From Phycisphaeraceae bacterium (GTDB lineage: Bacteria > Planctomycetota > Phycisphaerae > Phycisphaerales > SM1A02), in contig JAHBWZ010000005.1 of the NCBI GenBank assembly GCA_019636755.1, positions 272,187 to 336,186 on the forward strand: a stretch of DNA of 64,000 nt, written 5' to 3'. This document shows, one piece after another, positions 9,110 through 16,436 of this stretch. Under the pieces are notes generated by a model. The model worked only from the letters and a program-made list of their open reading frames with translations, was not told where the DNA came from and searched no databases. Positions within the stretch are counted from its first letter, which is position 1; each line of letters opens with the position of its first letter. The position numbers and the translations under genes were made by a program.

Positions 9110-10180
9110 TCAGGTGTCCGTCCGGGCCAGCCGCCGCTGCACCAGGAGCATGCCCAGTGCCCCGGTGATCGCGATCAGGCCCATGACCCACTGCACCATC
9201 GTCAGGCGCTCACCGAAGATCATGGAGGAGCACGCGGTGACGATGAACGGCTGGAGCTGGAGGATGCCGGCGGAGACGGCGACCCCGAGCCGCGCGATCG
9301 CGGTGTAGTAGAAGACGTGACCCAGCGCGATGCCGATCACGGCGGAGATCAGGAGCCAGCCGAACTGGTCCCACGGCAGCGCCCACGCGGTCAGGCCCGC
9401 GCGATCGCCGAGCATCAGCATCAGGATCACCATGGCGAGTCCTGTGTACTGGCAGATGACCGCGAAGGCGACCACGGGATTGACGCCGGCCATGTACTTC
9501 CGGACCGAGAGCCCGTAGCACGCGAAGAGCAGGCCGCTGCCGATGGCGAGCAGGCCGCCTTCCAGATGCGCGCCCTCCAGCGCCGTGCCGTCCCCCGCGA
9601 GCGTGCCGAGGACGCCTCCCAGCAGCAGCGCGGCGCCGAGCAGGTAGCCGGGATGGCGGATGACGCGGCGCTCGACCGGGAAGAGCAGGTACGCCCCGAT
9701 CGCCACGAAGACGAGCTGGCTGCGCAGCCCGAACGTGAGCAGTCCCGGCTCGATCCGGTAGTGCGCCCACGTGAAGCAGACCTGCCCGGCCGCGTTCACG
9801 AGGCTCGGGATGAGCGCCAGTCCCCAGATCCGCGGCGGCAGGCGCCGCCGGGAGAACGCGATCACGACCAGCGGTGCCCAGAGCAGGGCGCTGAAGCCGT
9901 ACCGCCAGCCGTTGCTCGTCCATGCATCGATCGAGGACGCGAAGTGCCGGAGGAAGAGCGGCACGCTGGACCAGCCGGCCAGCGTCATGAACACGGTGAG
10001 TATGCCGAGCGCCGTGCCGGTCGCCGCGGCGCCGGAGCCGGTGCGCGCGGTGGCCAGCACGGTGGTGGCGCCGGCGCCGGTGGCCCCGAGGACAGCCCCC
10101 GGCGCATCGGGCGCGTCGGGGACGCCGGCGCCGTCCGGGGCGGGTGACGTGGCTGTGACGGCAGCGCGGTCGCGTGACAT
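9110..10180 (-). CDS. EamA/DMT-family transporter
   Basis: A 356-residue membrane protein with an alanine/glycine-rich N-terminal tail of about 50 residues followed by about ten hydrophobic segments in two similar halves. The second half has AVIGIALGHVFYYTAIARLG and FGERLTMVQWVMGLIAITGALGM, the typical closing pattern of EamA (drug/metabolite transporter) proteins. These export small metabolites; the substrate is not predictable. The N-terminal tail could mean a later true start, but no in-frame ATG precedes the first helix convincingly. Neighbours give no functional hint. Confidence 0.87.
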   Translation of the reverse strand: MSRDRAAVTATSPAPDGAGVPDAPDAPGAVLGATGAGATTVLATARTGSGAAATGTALGILTVFMTLAGWSSVPLFLRHFASSIDAWTSNGWRYGFSALLWAPLVVIAFSRRRLPPRIWGLALIPSLVNAAGQVCFTWAHYRIEPGLLTFGLRSQLVFVAIGAYLLFPVERRVIRHPGYLLGAALLLGGVLGTLAGDGTALEGAHLEGGLLAIGSGLLFACYGLSVRKYMAGVNPVVAFAVICQYTGLAMVILMLMLGDRAGLTAWALPWDQFGWLLISAVIGIALGHVFYYTAIARLGVAVSAGILQLQPFIVTACSSMIFGERLTMVQWVMGLIAITGALGMLLVQRRLARTDT

Positions 10181-10239
10181 GCGGGCGGCTCATGCTCCTG
10201 GCGCCGCCGTCTGCCGGAGGGTCGCCTGCGAGGGCGGCA

Positions 10240-10245
10240 AGCGTA
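10240..10245 (-). promoter_or_regulatory. Possible -10 element for the EamA transporter
   Basis: Minus-strand GCTACGCT contains TACGCT about 60 nt before ATG 10180. The hexamer matches that found before the genes at 23962 and 26909. No -35 is evident. Confidence 0.3.
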
Positions 10246-10343
10246 GCACTCCCGCGTCGCCCGCATGGGCGGATCCCGGTCGGCGCCGGCCAGGGGGTCG
10301 GGCGGACCGGGATCCGCAGGGGGGGCACCGCGCGGCGACCCGG

Positions 10344-12458
10344 TCAGTCGAGATTGAGTCCGCGCAGCCAGGTCTCCAGGTCGCGGGCCCTGCGGTCGCG
10401 TTCCTCCGTCAGGGTGCGGCGCTGCGCCCGGAGGTCATCCAGTTCCTTCTCCTGCGCGGTCAGGCGCTGCATGTACTGCGCGTAGAGCGTGCTCTGCCGG
10501 TCGACCGCGCCCATGTTGGACCGGATACGTGCCTGGTCCGCCACGATCTCGGACTCCTGCTTCGAGAGCGCTTCCATCTGCTGCTCGATGCGCCGGACCT
10601 CGGCACGGCGGTCGATCGCCTGCCGGACCGCGTCCGCGATGCGCTGCGAGGCCCGCCCGCTGGTGACGTACTGAAGGACGGTCTGGAGTTCGACATCGGT
10701 GACGACCGTGGAGTCGATCCATGTGCGCCGCTCGCTGACCGTGAAGTCGACCTTCGCGGCCTTCGCCACCTGCACTTCGAACCGGTGGCCGGTCGATGTC
10801 TCGGCCTTCGGCTTCTGTCCTTCGACCAGATCGAACCCGGGCGTGCGCTGGTGCTCGATCAGGATGGTGCGATCGCGCAGCGTGTCGGCGTTCTCGACGG
10901 CATAGCCGGTGTCCAGGTCCTCCCGCATGCGCGTGCGCAGCGAGCCGCTGCCGATCGACACCGAGATCACGCTGCGCGTCCGCTTCGGCTCGCGGCGGAT
11001 GGTGACTTCGCTGTCCTCGGCGAAGACGACCAGCCGCTCCTGCCCGCGCGACGTCTGCGCGATCGTCGCGTCGCCGGCATAGCGCTCGCCGTCATAGACC
11101 GCGATCGGACCGGGGAGCAGTTCAAGGTCGCTCTCGTTGACGATCTCGACGCCGCGCATCGGTGAGCGCGTCATCGTCGCCGGATCGAAGATGGAGAGCC
11201 GCCTGGCGCCGAGGCGCGTGGTCGCCAGCGGCAGCATGGCCGATCGCCGTCGTTCGATCGAGACCGGCACCGGTACCGTGAAGAGGAAGAGTTCACCGCT
11301 CACTTCACCCAGCGCATCGCCGCCGCTGATGTCGGCCATCGACATGGCACGTTCGGCGATCATGGCATCGCCGGCCTGTCCGCCGGAATCCCCGCCGCCC
11401 CGCCCTGCGGTGCGCCGCATGGCACTGCCGGGCGCCGCGGACGGCGGAGGCGCGGCGTCTGCCGGCGCCATGCCGCGCTCGAAGTCCCTCGGCCGCAGGC
11501 CCTCCACGGCCGGCACCGGGATCAGCGGCCGCGAGGTGTAGTACGGATCGGAGAGCCGCATCTGGAACGCGATCGGCCGGCCCGACGCGAGCGAGAGCGA
11601 CACGTTCGCCCAGTCCTCGTCGGTCTGGTTCTCGACGATGGCCCACGCCTGCATGATGGCGGCGCTGCTCTCGCCCTCGGGCAGGACCAGGCGGTAGCTG
11701 GTCTTCCAGACCGGTGCGACCTGCACATAGGCGACGGTGACCGGGCGCACCGCACCGCCGTCGCCGACGACCGAGACATCGACGGACCGGATCTGCTCGG
11801 TGCGCTCTTCGACGACCGCGGCGAGGGCGCGCTGAAGATCCTCGGCCAGCCTGGCATCGAGCAGATCGAACGCGCGGATGTCCGCGATCGCGATCGCCCG
11901 GATGCCGGAAGTCGTGAGCACGCTGACCACCGGTTCAGCGCGCGGCGCAGCCGGTGCGCCGGCGCCCGCCGTGGAGGCGCGCGGGACGACGCGCTCCTCC
12001 ACGCCGAGCACGGTGCCCTCGACGGCCTCGTCCGTCAGCGCGAAGCGCACGCGGCTGCCGCGCACCTGGAGCAGGATCTGGGCGATGGATGGATTGCCCG
12101 AGAGATTGATCGAGAGGCTTCCCAGCCGGCGCTCGAGCGGATCGCGCGAGGCATAGCCGACGACGCCCGGCCGCCCGGCCGGATCAAGCACCACCATGGA
12201 CTTGAGCAGGTCATCGATCTCGTCCTGCCGGAAGCGGAGCGTGAAGGTGTGATTGCCGCGTGCCTGCCCCTCGCGCTCCACGGCGGCGATGCCGGAGCGG
12301 TAGAGCGTGATGCGACGGACGGGCAGATCGCTGTCCGCGGCGCTGCCGGTGGCGGCGAGGATGACCGGCGCGCCGAGGATGCAGAGCGCGGCACGGACAC
12401 GGATGGACGCGCGGCAGGAGCGTTGCACGGGGCGCGAGGCGGGCGGGCGATGGTTCAT
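10344..12458 (-). CDS. Secreted DUF4139-like protein with C-terminal coiled coil
   Basis: A 704-residue protein with a signal peptide (RAALCILGAPVILAATGSAA). The mature chain opens with VRRITLYRSGIAAVEREG, resembling the N-terminal beta strand of DUF4139/MuiA-like proteins. A beta-rich body includes WKTSYRLVLPEG and a low-complexity Ala/Pro/Gly insert in the middle. The last 100 residues (AIDRRAEVRRIEQQMEALSK onward) are a coiled coil ending WLRGLNLD. Function unknown; family members are thought to sit at the cell envelope. ATG 12458 has AGGA about 10 nt upstream and directly precedes the signal peptide; the longer frame to 12527 adds nothing recognisable. Confidence 0.8.
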   Translation of the reverse strand: MNHRPPASRPVQRSCRASIRVRAALCILGAPVILAATGSAADSDLPVRRITLYRSGIAAVEREGQARGNHTFTLRFRQDEIDDLLKSMVVLDPAGRPGVVGYASRDPLERRLGSLSINLSGNPSIAQILLQVRGSRVRFALTDEAVEGTVLGVEERVVPRASTAGAGAPAAPRAEPVVSVLTTSGIRAIAIADIRAFDLLDARLAEDLQRALAAVVEERTEQIRSVDVSVVGDGGAVRPVTVAYVQVAPVWKTSYRLVLPEGESSAAIMQAWAIVENQTDEDWANVSLSLASGRPIAFQMRLSDPYYTSRPLIPVPAVEGLRPRDFERGMAPADAAPPPSAAPGSAMRRTAGRGGGDSGGQAGDAMIAERAMSMADISGGDALGEVSGELFLFTVPVPVSIERRRSAMLPLATTRLGARRLSIFDPATMTRSPMRGVEIVNESDLELLPGPIAVYDGERYAGDATIAQTSRGQERLVVFAEDSEVTIRREPKRTRSVISVSIGSGSLRTRMREDLDTGYAVENADTLRDRTILIEHQRTPGFDLVEGQKPKAETSTGHRFEVQVAKAAKVDFTVSERRTWIDSTVVTDVELQTVLQYVTSGRASQRIADAVRQAIDRRAEVRRIEQQMEALSKQESEIVADQARIRSNMGAVDRQSTLYAQYMQRLTAQEKELDDLRAQRRTLTEERDRRARDLETWLRGLNLD

Positions 12459-12768
12459 GTCGAGTATTCCTGTGCGGGAGTGGTGTGCGCCGACCGGGCG
12501 CGGGCCCGGCAAGTCTGTCGAGTTCATCGACGCGTCGCCCGGTTGGACGCAGTCGCCGGTGCGGCGTCGTCACCGAATTGTCACAGATCCGCGGCGGTGC
12601 CGCGGCGCCGGACCGCCGCCGGGCGTCGCGCCCGGATCGCGGCCCGGCCGTCGTCCGGGTAGGATCCGGCTCCGGCCCCGCAGTGGTGGCGGTCGAATGC
12701 CCGGTCGGGGCGGCGGGCCGGCGAAGCCGCGCTGTCCCGACCGCGCCGGCCGCCGACCGGTCGACCCC
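12459..12768. other. Divergent intergenic region
   Basis: 310 nt between the divergent DUF4139-like gene and a small membrane-protein gene. TAGGAT at 12660-12665 could be a -10 element for the rightward gene. An in-frame ATG at 12697 would add 24 residues to that protein. Nothing else recognisable. Confidence 0.4.
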
Positions 12769-13251
12769 ATGACGCTGCGATTCCTCGTCATCCTGATGCT
12801 CCTGCTCAGCATCTCCGGCGCCGTGACCGTCTGGGCCGTCACGCGGTCGAGCCCGCTGGCGGGGGCGGCGCTGACCCTCTGGGTCGGCGTCTTCATCGTG
12901 GCGGTGGCCGGGCTGGCGTTCCGCATGCTCTGGCAGCCGATGCTGGCGCCGTTTCCGGCACGGCCGCCGGCACCGGACGCGGTCCACCGGCGGTTCCAGA
13001 GCTTCTCGGTCGGCATTGTGAACATGGGATTCAGCATCCACGTGGCTGTCGACGAAGCGTTCCTGCACCTGCGTCCGGTGGCGCCGTGGCGCTGGCTGGG
13101 TGCCCGGGACGCCAGCATTCCGTGGACCGCGATGACGCCCGTCGGCCGGGCCGCCCGCGTGGCGAGGCTTCCCGGCGGGCACCAGATCGTCGGACCGCGC
13201 TGGTGCATGCGCCTGGTCGGGGCCGGTCGGACGGACGCCCCGCCGGCCTGA
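12769..13251 (+). CDS. Small membrane protein of unknown function
   Basis: 160 residues. Two hydrophobic segments near the N terminus (FLVILMLLLSISGAVTVWAV and ALTLWVGVFIVAVAGLAF) are followed by a short soluble domain of mixed strands (FSVGIVNMGFSIHVAVDEAFLHLRP) that looks like a membrane-anchored PH-like or sensor fold; this is only an impression. No family recognised. GC at third codon positions is high throughout, as in clear genes nearby. ATG 12769 starts just before the first helix; ATG 12697 is an alternative. Confidence 0.65.
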   Translation: MTLRFLVILMLLLSISGAVTVWAVTRSSPLAGAALTLWVGVFIVAVAGLAFRMLWQPMLAPFPARPPAPDAVHRRFQSFSVGIVNMGFSIHVAVDEAFLHLRPVAPWRWLGARDASIPWTAMTPVGRAARVARLPGGHQIVGPRWCMRLVGAGRTDAPPA

Positions 13252-13379
13252 TGCCGGCCGGCAGGCGCGCCGGCGCGGCGGCCGGGGGCGGAATCGCCCG
13301 GGAGGTGGGCGGTGCCGCACGCGGGGCGGCGCCCTCCGGCCGGGGAGATGCCCGCGCAGCACGCGGGCGACCTTCCGGG

Positions 13380-13385
13380 TAGCAT
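13380..13385 (+). promoter_or_regulatory. Possible -10 element of the RRM gene
   Basis: TAGCAT lies about 140 nt before ATG 13524. If used, the mRNA would carry a leader of about 130 nt, long enough for structure-based or autoregulatory control, as known for some RNA-binding and cold-shock genes. Confidence 0.3.
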
Positions 13386-13523
13386 CCACGCTTCATCCGA
13401 TGGCCATGCGATCTCAGAACGTCGCAGGGCTTCGGTGAGACCTGCCGCGGCGCACGTGTGCCCGAGTCACCGCGCCGCTCCGGTTGTTCCTCTCACACTC
13501 GGGAATTCAGGATCGTCTTTGTC

Positions 13524-13850
13524 ATGCTCAATATCTACGTCGGCAACCTCTCGTTCAACACGAGCGAGGATTCGCTCCGCGACCTGTTCTCCCAGCATGG
13601 GACCGTGAGTCGCGTGAGCATCGTCACCGATCGCGACACCGGCCGTCCGCGCGGCTTCGCGTTCGTCGAGATGCCGGATGCGGCGCAGGGACGGGCGGCA
13701 ATCGAGGCGTGCAACGGTGCGGCGCTCGACGGACGGACGCTGACGGTGAACGAAGCGCGTCCGCGCGAAGAGCGGTCGGGCGGCGGCGGTGGCGGCGGTC
13801 GCGGTGGCGATCGCGGCGGCGATCGTCGCGGCGGCGGCAAGCGCTGGTAA
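13524..13850 (+). CDS. RRM-type RNA-binding protein with Gly/Arg-rich tail
   Basis: A 108-residue protein: one RNA recognition motif with RNP2 (IYVGNL, residues 4-9) and RNP1 (RGFAFVEM, 43-50), then an Arg/Gly-rich tail ([12 protein letters not shown]). It resembles the small cyanobacterial Rbp and planctomycete RRM proteins that bind RNA in the cytoplasm and often respond to cold. ATG 13524 starts directly at the domain; GTG 13458 is in frame but adds unrelated sequence. A hairpin follows the stop. No operon partner. Confidence 0.95.
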   Translation: MLNIYVGNLSFNTSEDSLRDLFSQHGTVSRVSIVTDRDTGRPRGFAFVEMPDAAQGRAAIEACNGAALDGRTLTVNEARPREERSGGGGGGGRGGDRGGDRRGGGKRW

Positions 13851-14194
13851 GCGTCGCCGGATCACGTTGACACGGCGCGCCGTCCTGCGGCGGCGCGCCC
13901 GACACGCACGCACGGCGTCGCGGAGCATGCTGCGGGCCGGTCGGTGGCGGTGGTGCCATCGATGGTCGACGCGGCGTGCGCGCGGTCGGCGCCCCGGGTT
14001 CCGGGTGGTCCGATCGCCGGGCGTCTGGTCCGGAGCGCTGGCTGCGGGATCGCGGCGCCGCCGGTCCGTCGCGGCGGGGTCCGTGACGGGTTCGCGCGCC
14101 GTGTCGCGGTCGAGGCGCTACACTTGCAACTGCTGTGCGCACGCGTGCGCCAACCACCACATCGGACCGTGTCCTTCGTCCGGGACGTGGTGCG
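13851..14194. other. Intergenic region after the RRM gene
   Basis: 344 nt without a convincing gene. It contains the hairpin at 13874-13899. The rest is GC-rich with no tRNA-like or repeat structure that I can see. Confidence 0.5.
13874..13899 (+). terminator. Hairpin after the RRM gene
   Basis: GGCGCGCCG and CGGCGCGCC form a 9-bp stem with an 8-nt loop, 24 nt after the stop codon. No U-run follows, so termination efficiency is uncertain. Confidence 0.45.
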
Positions 14195-14674
14195 ATGCTG
14201 CGCCTGTGCGTGCTGATTCTGGGGGCCCTGTCCTGGTCAGGCCTGTGTGCCGCCGCCCTCGCGCGCCCGGACCGGGCGCCGCGGTCGGTCGATGGACATG
14301 CCGCGCAGGCCGGCGCCGAGACGCGCGTGGTGCCGCATGCCCGGCTCCCGCAGACGGGCGGGCCGGTGACGCCGAGTCTGGGCCCGCCGTTCCCCGTCCT
14401 CGGCGCGGCCGAACTCACGTCGGGTCGGTCCACCGTGCGCGCTCGAGGCACGGAAACCGTCGATCCCGAGCTCGTCGGCCTGGCGCCCGGCGCCATGGGC
14501 GGCGGCCTCCCGGCGGATGGACGCCGTACCTCCGCACGCCTGCACCGGCGCTGCACGGCCGGCGATCGATCGCTGGCCCGGACGGGGGGTCGGGCGCCAC
14601 CCGGCACCCGATCGACGGGCCTCGAGTCCCGGGCGCACCGCGCCGGGGCTCCATGGACACCGGCGATCGACTGA
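14195..14674 (+). CDS. Hypothetical secreted protein
   Basis: An open frame of 159 codons beginning MLRLCVLILGALSWSGLCAAALA, a good signal peptide. The remainder is rich in Arg, Pro, Gly and Ala with no recognisable domain. Third codon positions are mostly G or C up to about codon 90, then the bias becomes less clear and the chain turns Arg-rich, which could mean the gene is spurious or decayed at its 3' end. No clear ribosome-binding site. Kept because of the signal peptide and the lack of any competing gene in 13851-14852. Confidence 0.4.
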   Translation: MLRLCVLILGALSWSGLCAAALARPDRAPRSVDGHAAQAGAETRVVPHARLPQTGGPVTPSLGPPFPVLGAAELTSGRSTVRARGTETVDPELVGLAPGAMGGGLPADGRRTSARLHRRCTAGDRSLARTGGRAPPGTRSTGLESRAHRAGAPWTPAID

Positions 14675-14852
14675 CCGGTCGGGCGGCGACAGACCGGCCG
14701 CCTTTCACCTTCGCACAGGCAGGACGCCCACGGGTCGACGGAGTCGGCGCGTGTCGCGCCAGGCGCCTGCGGGCGTACGCGTTCACTGGCCACCCGGCAC
14801 CACCGCGGCCACCGCGCGGACGTGCCGCCGGGCGTGCAGGACACAGACTTCC

Positions 14853-15005
14853 ATGGCTTCTCATCGCCCTTCATCCCGCGAGACCGCTGACGACGGCGCC
14901 GAGTACGCGACCGGGCGCGGCTGTCTCACGCTCGTGCTGATCTGCGCCGGCGTTTTCGCTGTCGGCGCGCTCTTCACCTGGCTGCTGAACAGCTCAGCGC
15001 ACTGA
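14853..15005 (+). CDS. Small single-pass membrane protein
   Basis: A 50-residue frame: polar N-terminal half (MASHRPSSRETADDGAEYATG) and one membrane helix (GCLTLVLICAGVFAVGALFTWLL). GCAGGA lies about 12 nt before ATG. It resembles the many short one-helix proteins of planctomycetes but no family is recognised. A hairpin follows its stop. Confidence 0.5.
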   Translation: MASHRPSSRETADDGAEYATGRGCLTLVLICAGVFAVGALFTWLLNSSAH

Positions 15006-15018
15006 CGGCTCGACACAT

Positions 15019-15044
15019 CCGCCGCGGGCGGGCCTCTGCGGCGG
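15019..15044 (+). terminator. Hairpin after the small membrane ORF
   Basis: CCGCCGC and GCGGCGG can pair over a 12-nt loop, 14 nt past the stop at 15005. The stem is short and no T-run follows, so the call is weak. Confidence 0.3.
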
Positions 15045-15182
15045 CCGGCCCGGGTCGCGCGCCGGGAGATCCCGGTCGCCATGGTGGATCGCGCGCTGCG
15101 CCGCCCGGCGCGCCGGTGACGGTCGGCGGGCCGCGGCGGACCGGGCGGGGATCGCGGTGACCGGTCATCCGCCGGCGCAGCC

Positions 15183-15749
15183 ATGTCCGTCGTGGTAGCC
15201 TCTCCGCCGGTGAGCCGACAGCGCCGCCCATCCGCGTCCGACGCGCCGTTCTCGCATGTCGACGAGTGCGGGCGCGCGATGATGGTGGACGTCGGGGCGA
15301 AGGCCGTCACGGAGCGCGTCGCCATCGCGGAGGGCTTCGTGCGCCTCTCCGCCGATCTCGAGGCGAGGCTGCGCGCCGGTGATCTGCCGAAGGGACCCGC
15401 GCTGGAGGTCGCACGTCTCGCCGGCATCATGGCCGCGAAGCGGACGGATGAACTCATCCCGCTCTGTCACACGCTGCCGCTCGACGGCGTGAACGTCACG
15501 GCCTCCATGGAGCCGGGCCGTGTCCGGTTCGAAGCGACGGTGCGCGTCCATGCGCGCACCGGCGCAGAGATGGAGGCGCTGACGGCGGTGTGCGTCGCAG
15601 CGCTGGCATTCATCGACATGGGCAAGGCCGTCGACCGCGCCATGCGGATCGACGGGGTGCGCGTCCTTGCGAAGTCCGGCGGTCGGCACGGTCCGTGGCG
15701 AGCGTCCGAACCGGCGGACCGCCCGGATGCTGGAGACCCGCCGGCATGA
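15183..15749 (+). CDS. moaC: Cyclic pyranopterin monophosphate synthase MoaC
   Basis: About 188 residues. Recognisable MoaC sequence runs from SHVDECGRAMMVDVGAK through LPKGPALEVARLAGIMAAKR, the active-site LIPLCHTLPL, and RTGAEMEALTAVCVAALAFIDMGKAVDRAM to VRVLAKSGG. MoaC makes cyclic pyranopterin monophosphate from the MoaA product in molybdenum-cofactor synthesis. The start is open: ATG 15183 gives a 23-residue extension, whereas GTG 15210 lies 8 nt after TAGCCT (15196-15201) and could be the start of a leaderless mRNA. The stop overlaps the next gene's ATG (ATGA). No moaA is present in the window. Confidence 0.96.
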   Translation: MSVVVASPPVSRQRRPSASDAPFSHVDECGRAMMVDVGAKAVTERVAIAEGFVRLSADLEARLRAGDLPKGPALEVARLAGIMAAKRTDELIPLCHTLPLDGVNVTASMEPGRVRFEATVRVHARTGAEMEALTAVCVAALAFIDMGKAVDRAMRIDGVRVLAKSGGRHGPWRASEPADRPDAGDPPA

Positions 15750-16297
15750 TCCGCGCGGCGATCCTGACCGTGAGCGATCGCTGTTCGCGCGGCGAGGCCG
15801 AGGATCTCTCCGGCCCGGCGCTCGCGGCGCTGGTGCAGACACGGCTCGGCGGCCTGGTGGTCGCCATGGCGTGCGTGCCGGATGAACGGGACCGGATCGC
15901 GGCGCAGCTCCGGGCGTGGTCCACCGCCACGGCATCCATCGACCTCGTGCTCACCACGGGCGGAACGGGGCTGGCACCGCGCGACGTGACGCCGGAGGCG
16001 GCACGGTCCGTCTTCGAGCGAGAGCACGCCGGCCTGATGGAACTGGCGCGCCTGCGATCATCGGCCGGCACGCCGCGGGCCTATCTCTCGCGCGGTGTCG
16101 CCGGAACCGCCGGGACCACGCTGATCCTGACGCTGCCGGGATCGCCCCGCGGTGCAACGGAGCAGATGGAGGCGCTCCTCGACATCCTGCCGCATGCGGT
16201 GGAGACGCTCCGGGGCGAAGTGCAGGACGATGGGCGCCCCGGCGCCGTCCCGATGTCCGGCCGCGTTGTCGTCCACGATGACGCCGGCGGGGCGTGA
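15746..16297 (+). CDS. mog: Molybdopterin adenylyltransferase, Mog/MoaB family
   Basis: A 183-residue MogA/MoaB-type domain: AILTVSDRCSRGEAEDLSGP at the N terminus, the MPT-binding TTGGTGLAPRDVTPEA, then RGVAGTAGTTLILTLPGSP and a closing helix DILPHAVETLRGE. These proteins adenylate molybdopterin before metal insertion. The gene overlaps moaC by four nt, so the pair is translationally coupled and both act in molybdenum-cofactor synthesis. MoaB-type members can look the same, so the symbol is a family-level choice. Confidence 0.92.
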   Translation: MIRAAILTVSDRCSRGEAEDLSGPALAALVQTRLGGLVVAMACVPDERDRIAAQLRAWSTATASIDLVLTTGGTGLAPRDVTPEAARSVFEREHAGLMELARLRSSAGTPRAYLSRGVAGTAGTTLILTLPGSPRGATEQMEALLDILPHAVETLRGEVQDDGRPGAVPMSGRVVVHDDAGGA

Positions 16298-16336
16298 CGG
16301 GACCGGTCGGCCCGGCACGGGCGCGACGGATCCCTT

Positions 16337-16342
16337 TATGAT
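16337..16342 (+). promoter_or_regulatory. Possible -10 element of the autotransporter gene
   Basis: TTTATGAT gives TATGAT, the closest match to the standard -10 consensus in the window, about 95 nt before the start. Its 35-nt surroundings are GC-rich and I see no -35. Confidence 0.45.
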
Positions 16343-16436
16343 CCGCCGCGCCGACGCGTGCCGATGGGTGATCGAGGCGCACTGACGCGCCCGCCCGCCG
16401 CCATCGTCGAACGCCCGCAGCCGAGTGCCCCACGCA

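Noticed and set aside
13851..14194. Possible tRNA or small RNA gene after the RRM gene
   Set aside because: I looked for T-loop (GTTCRANNC) and cloverleaf pairing and found none; the only structure is the hairpin.
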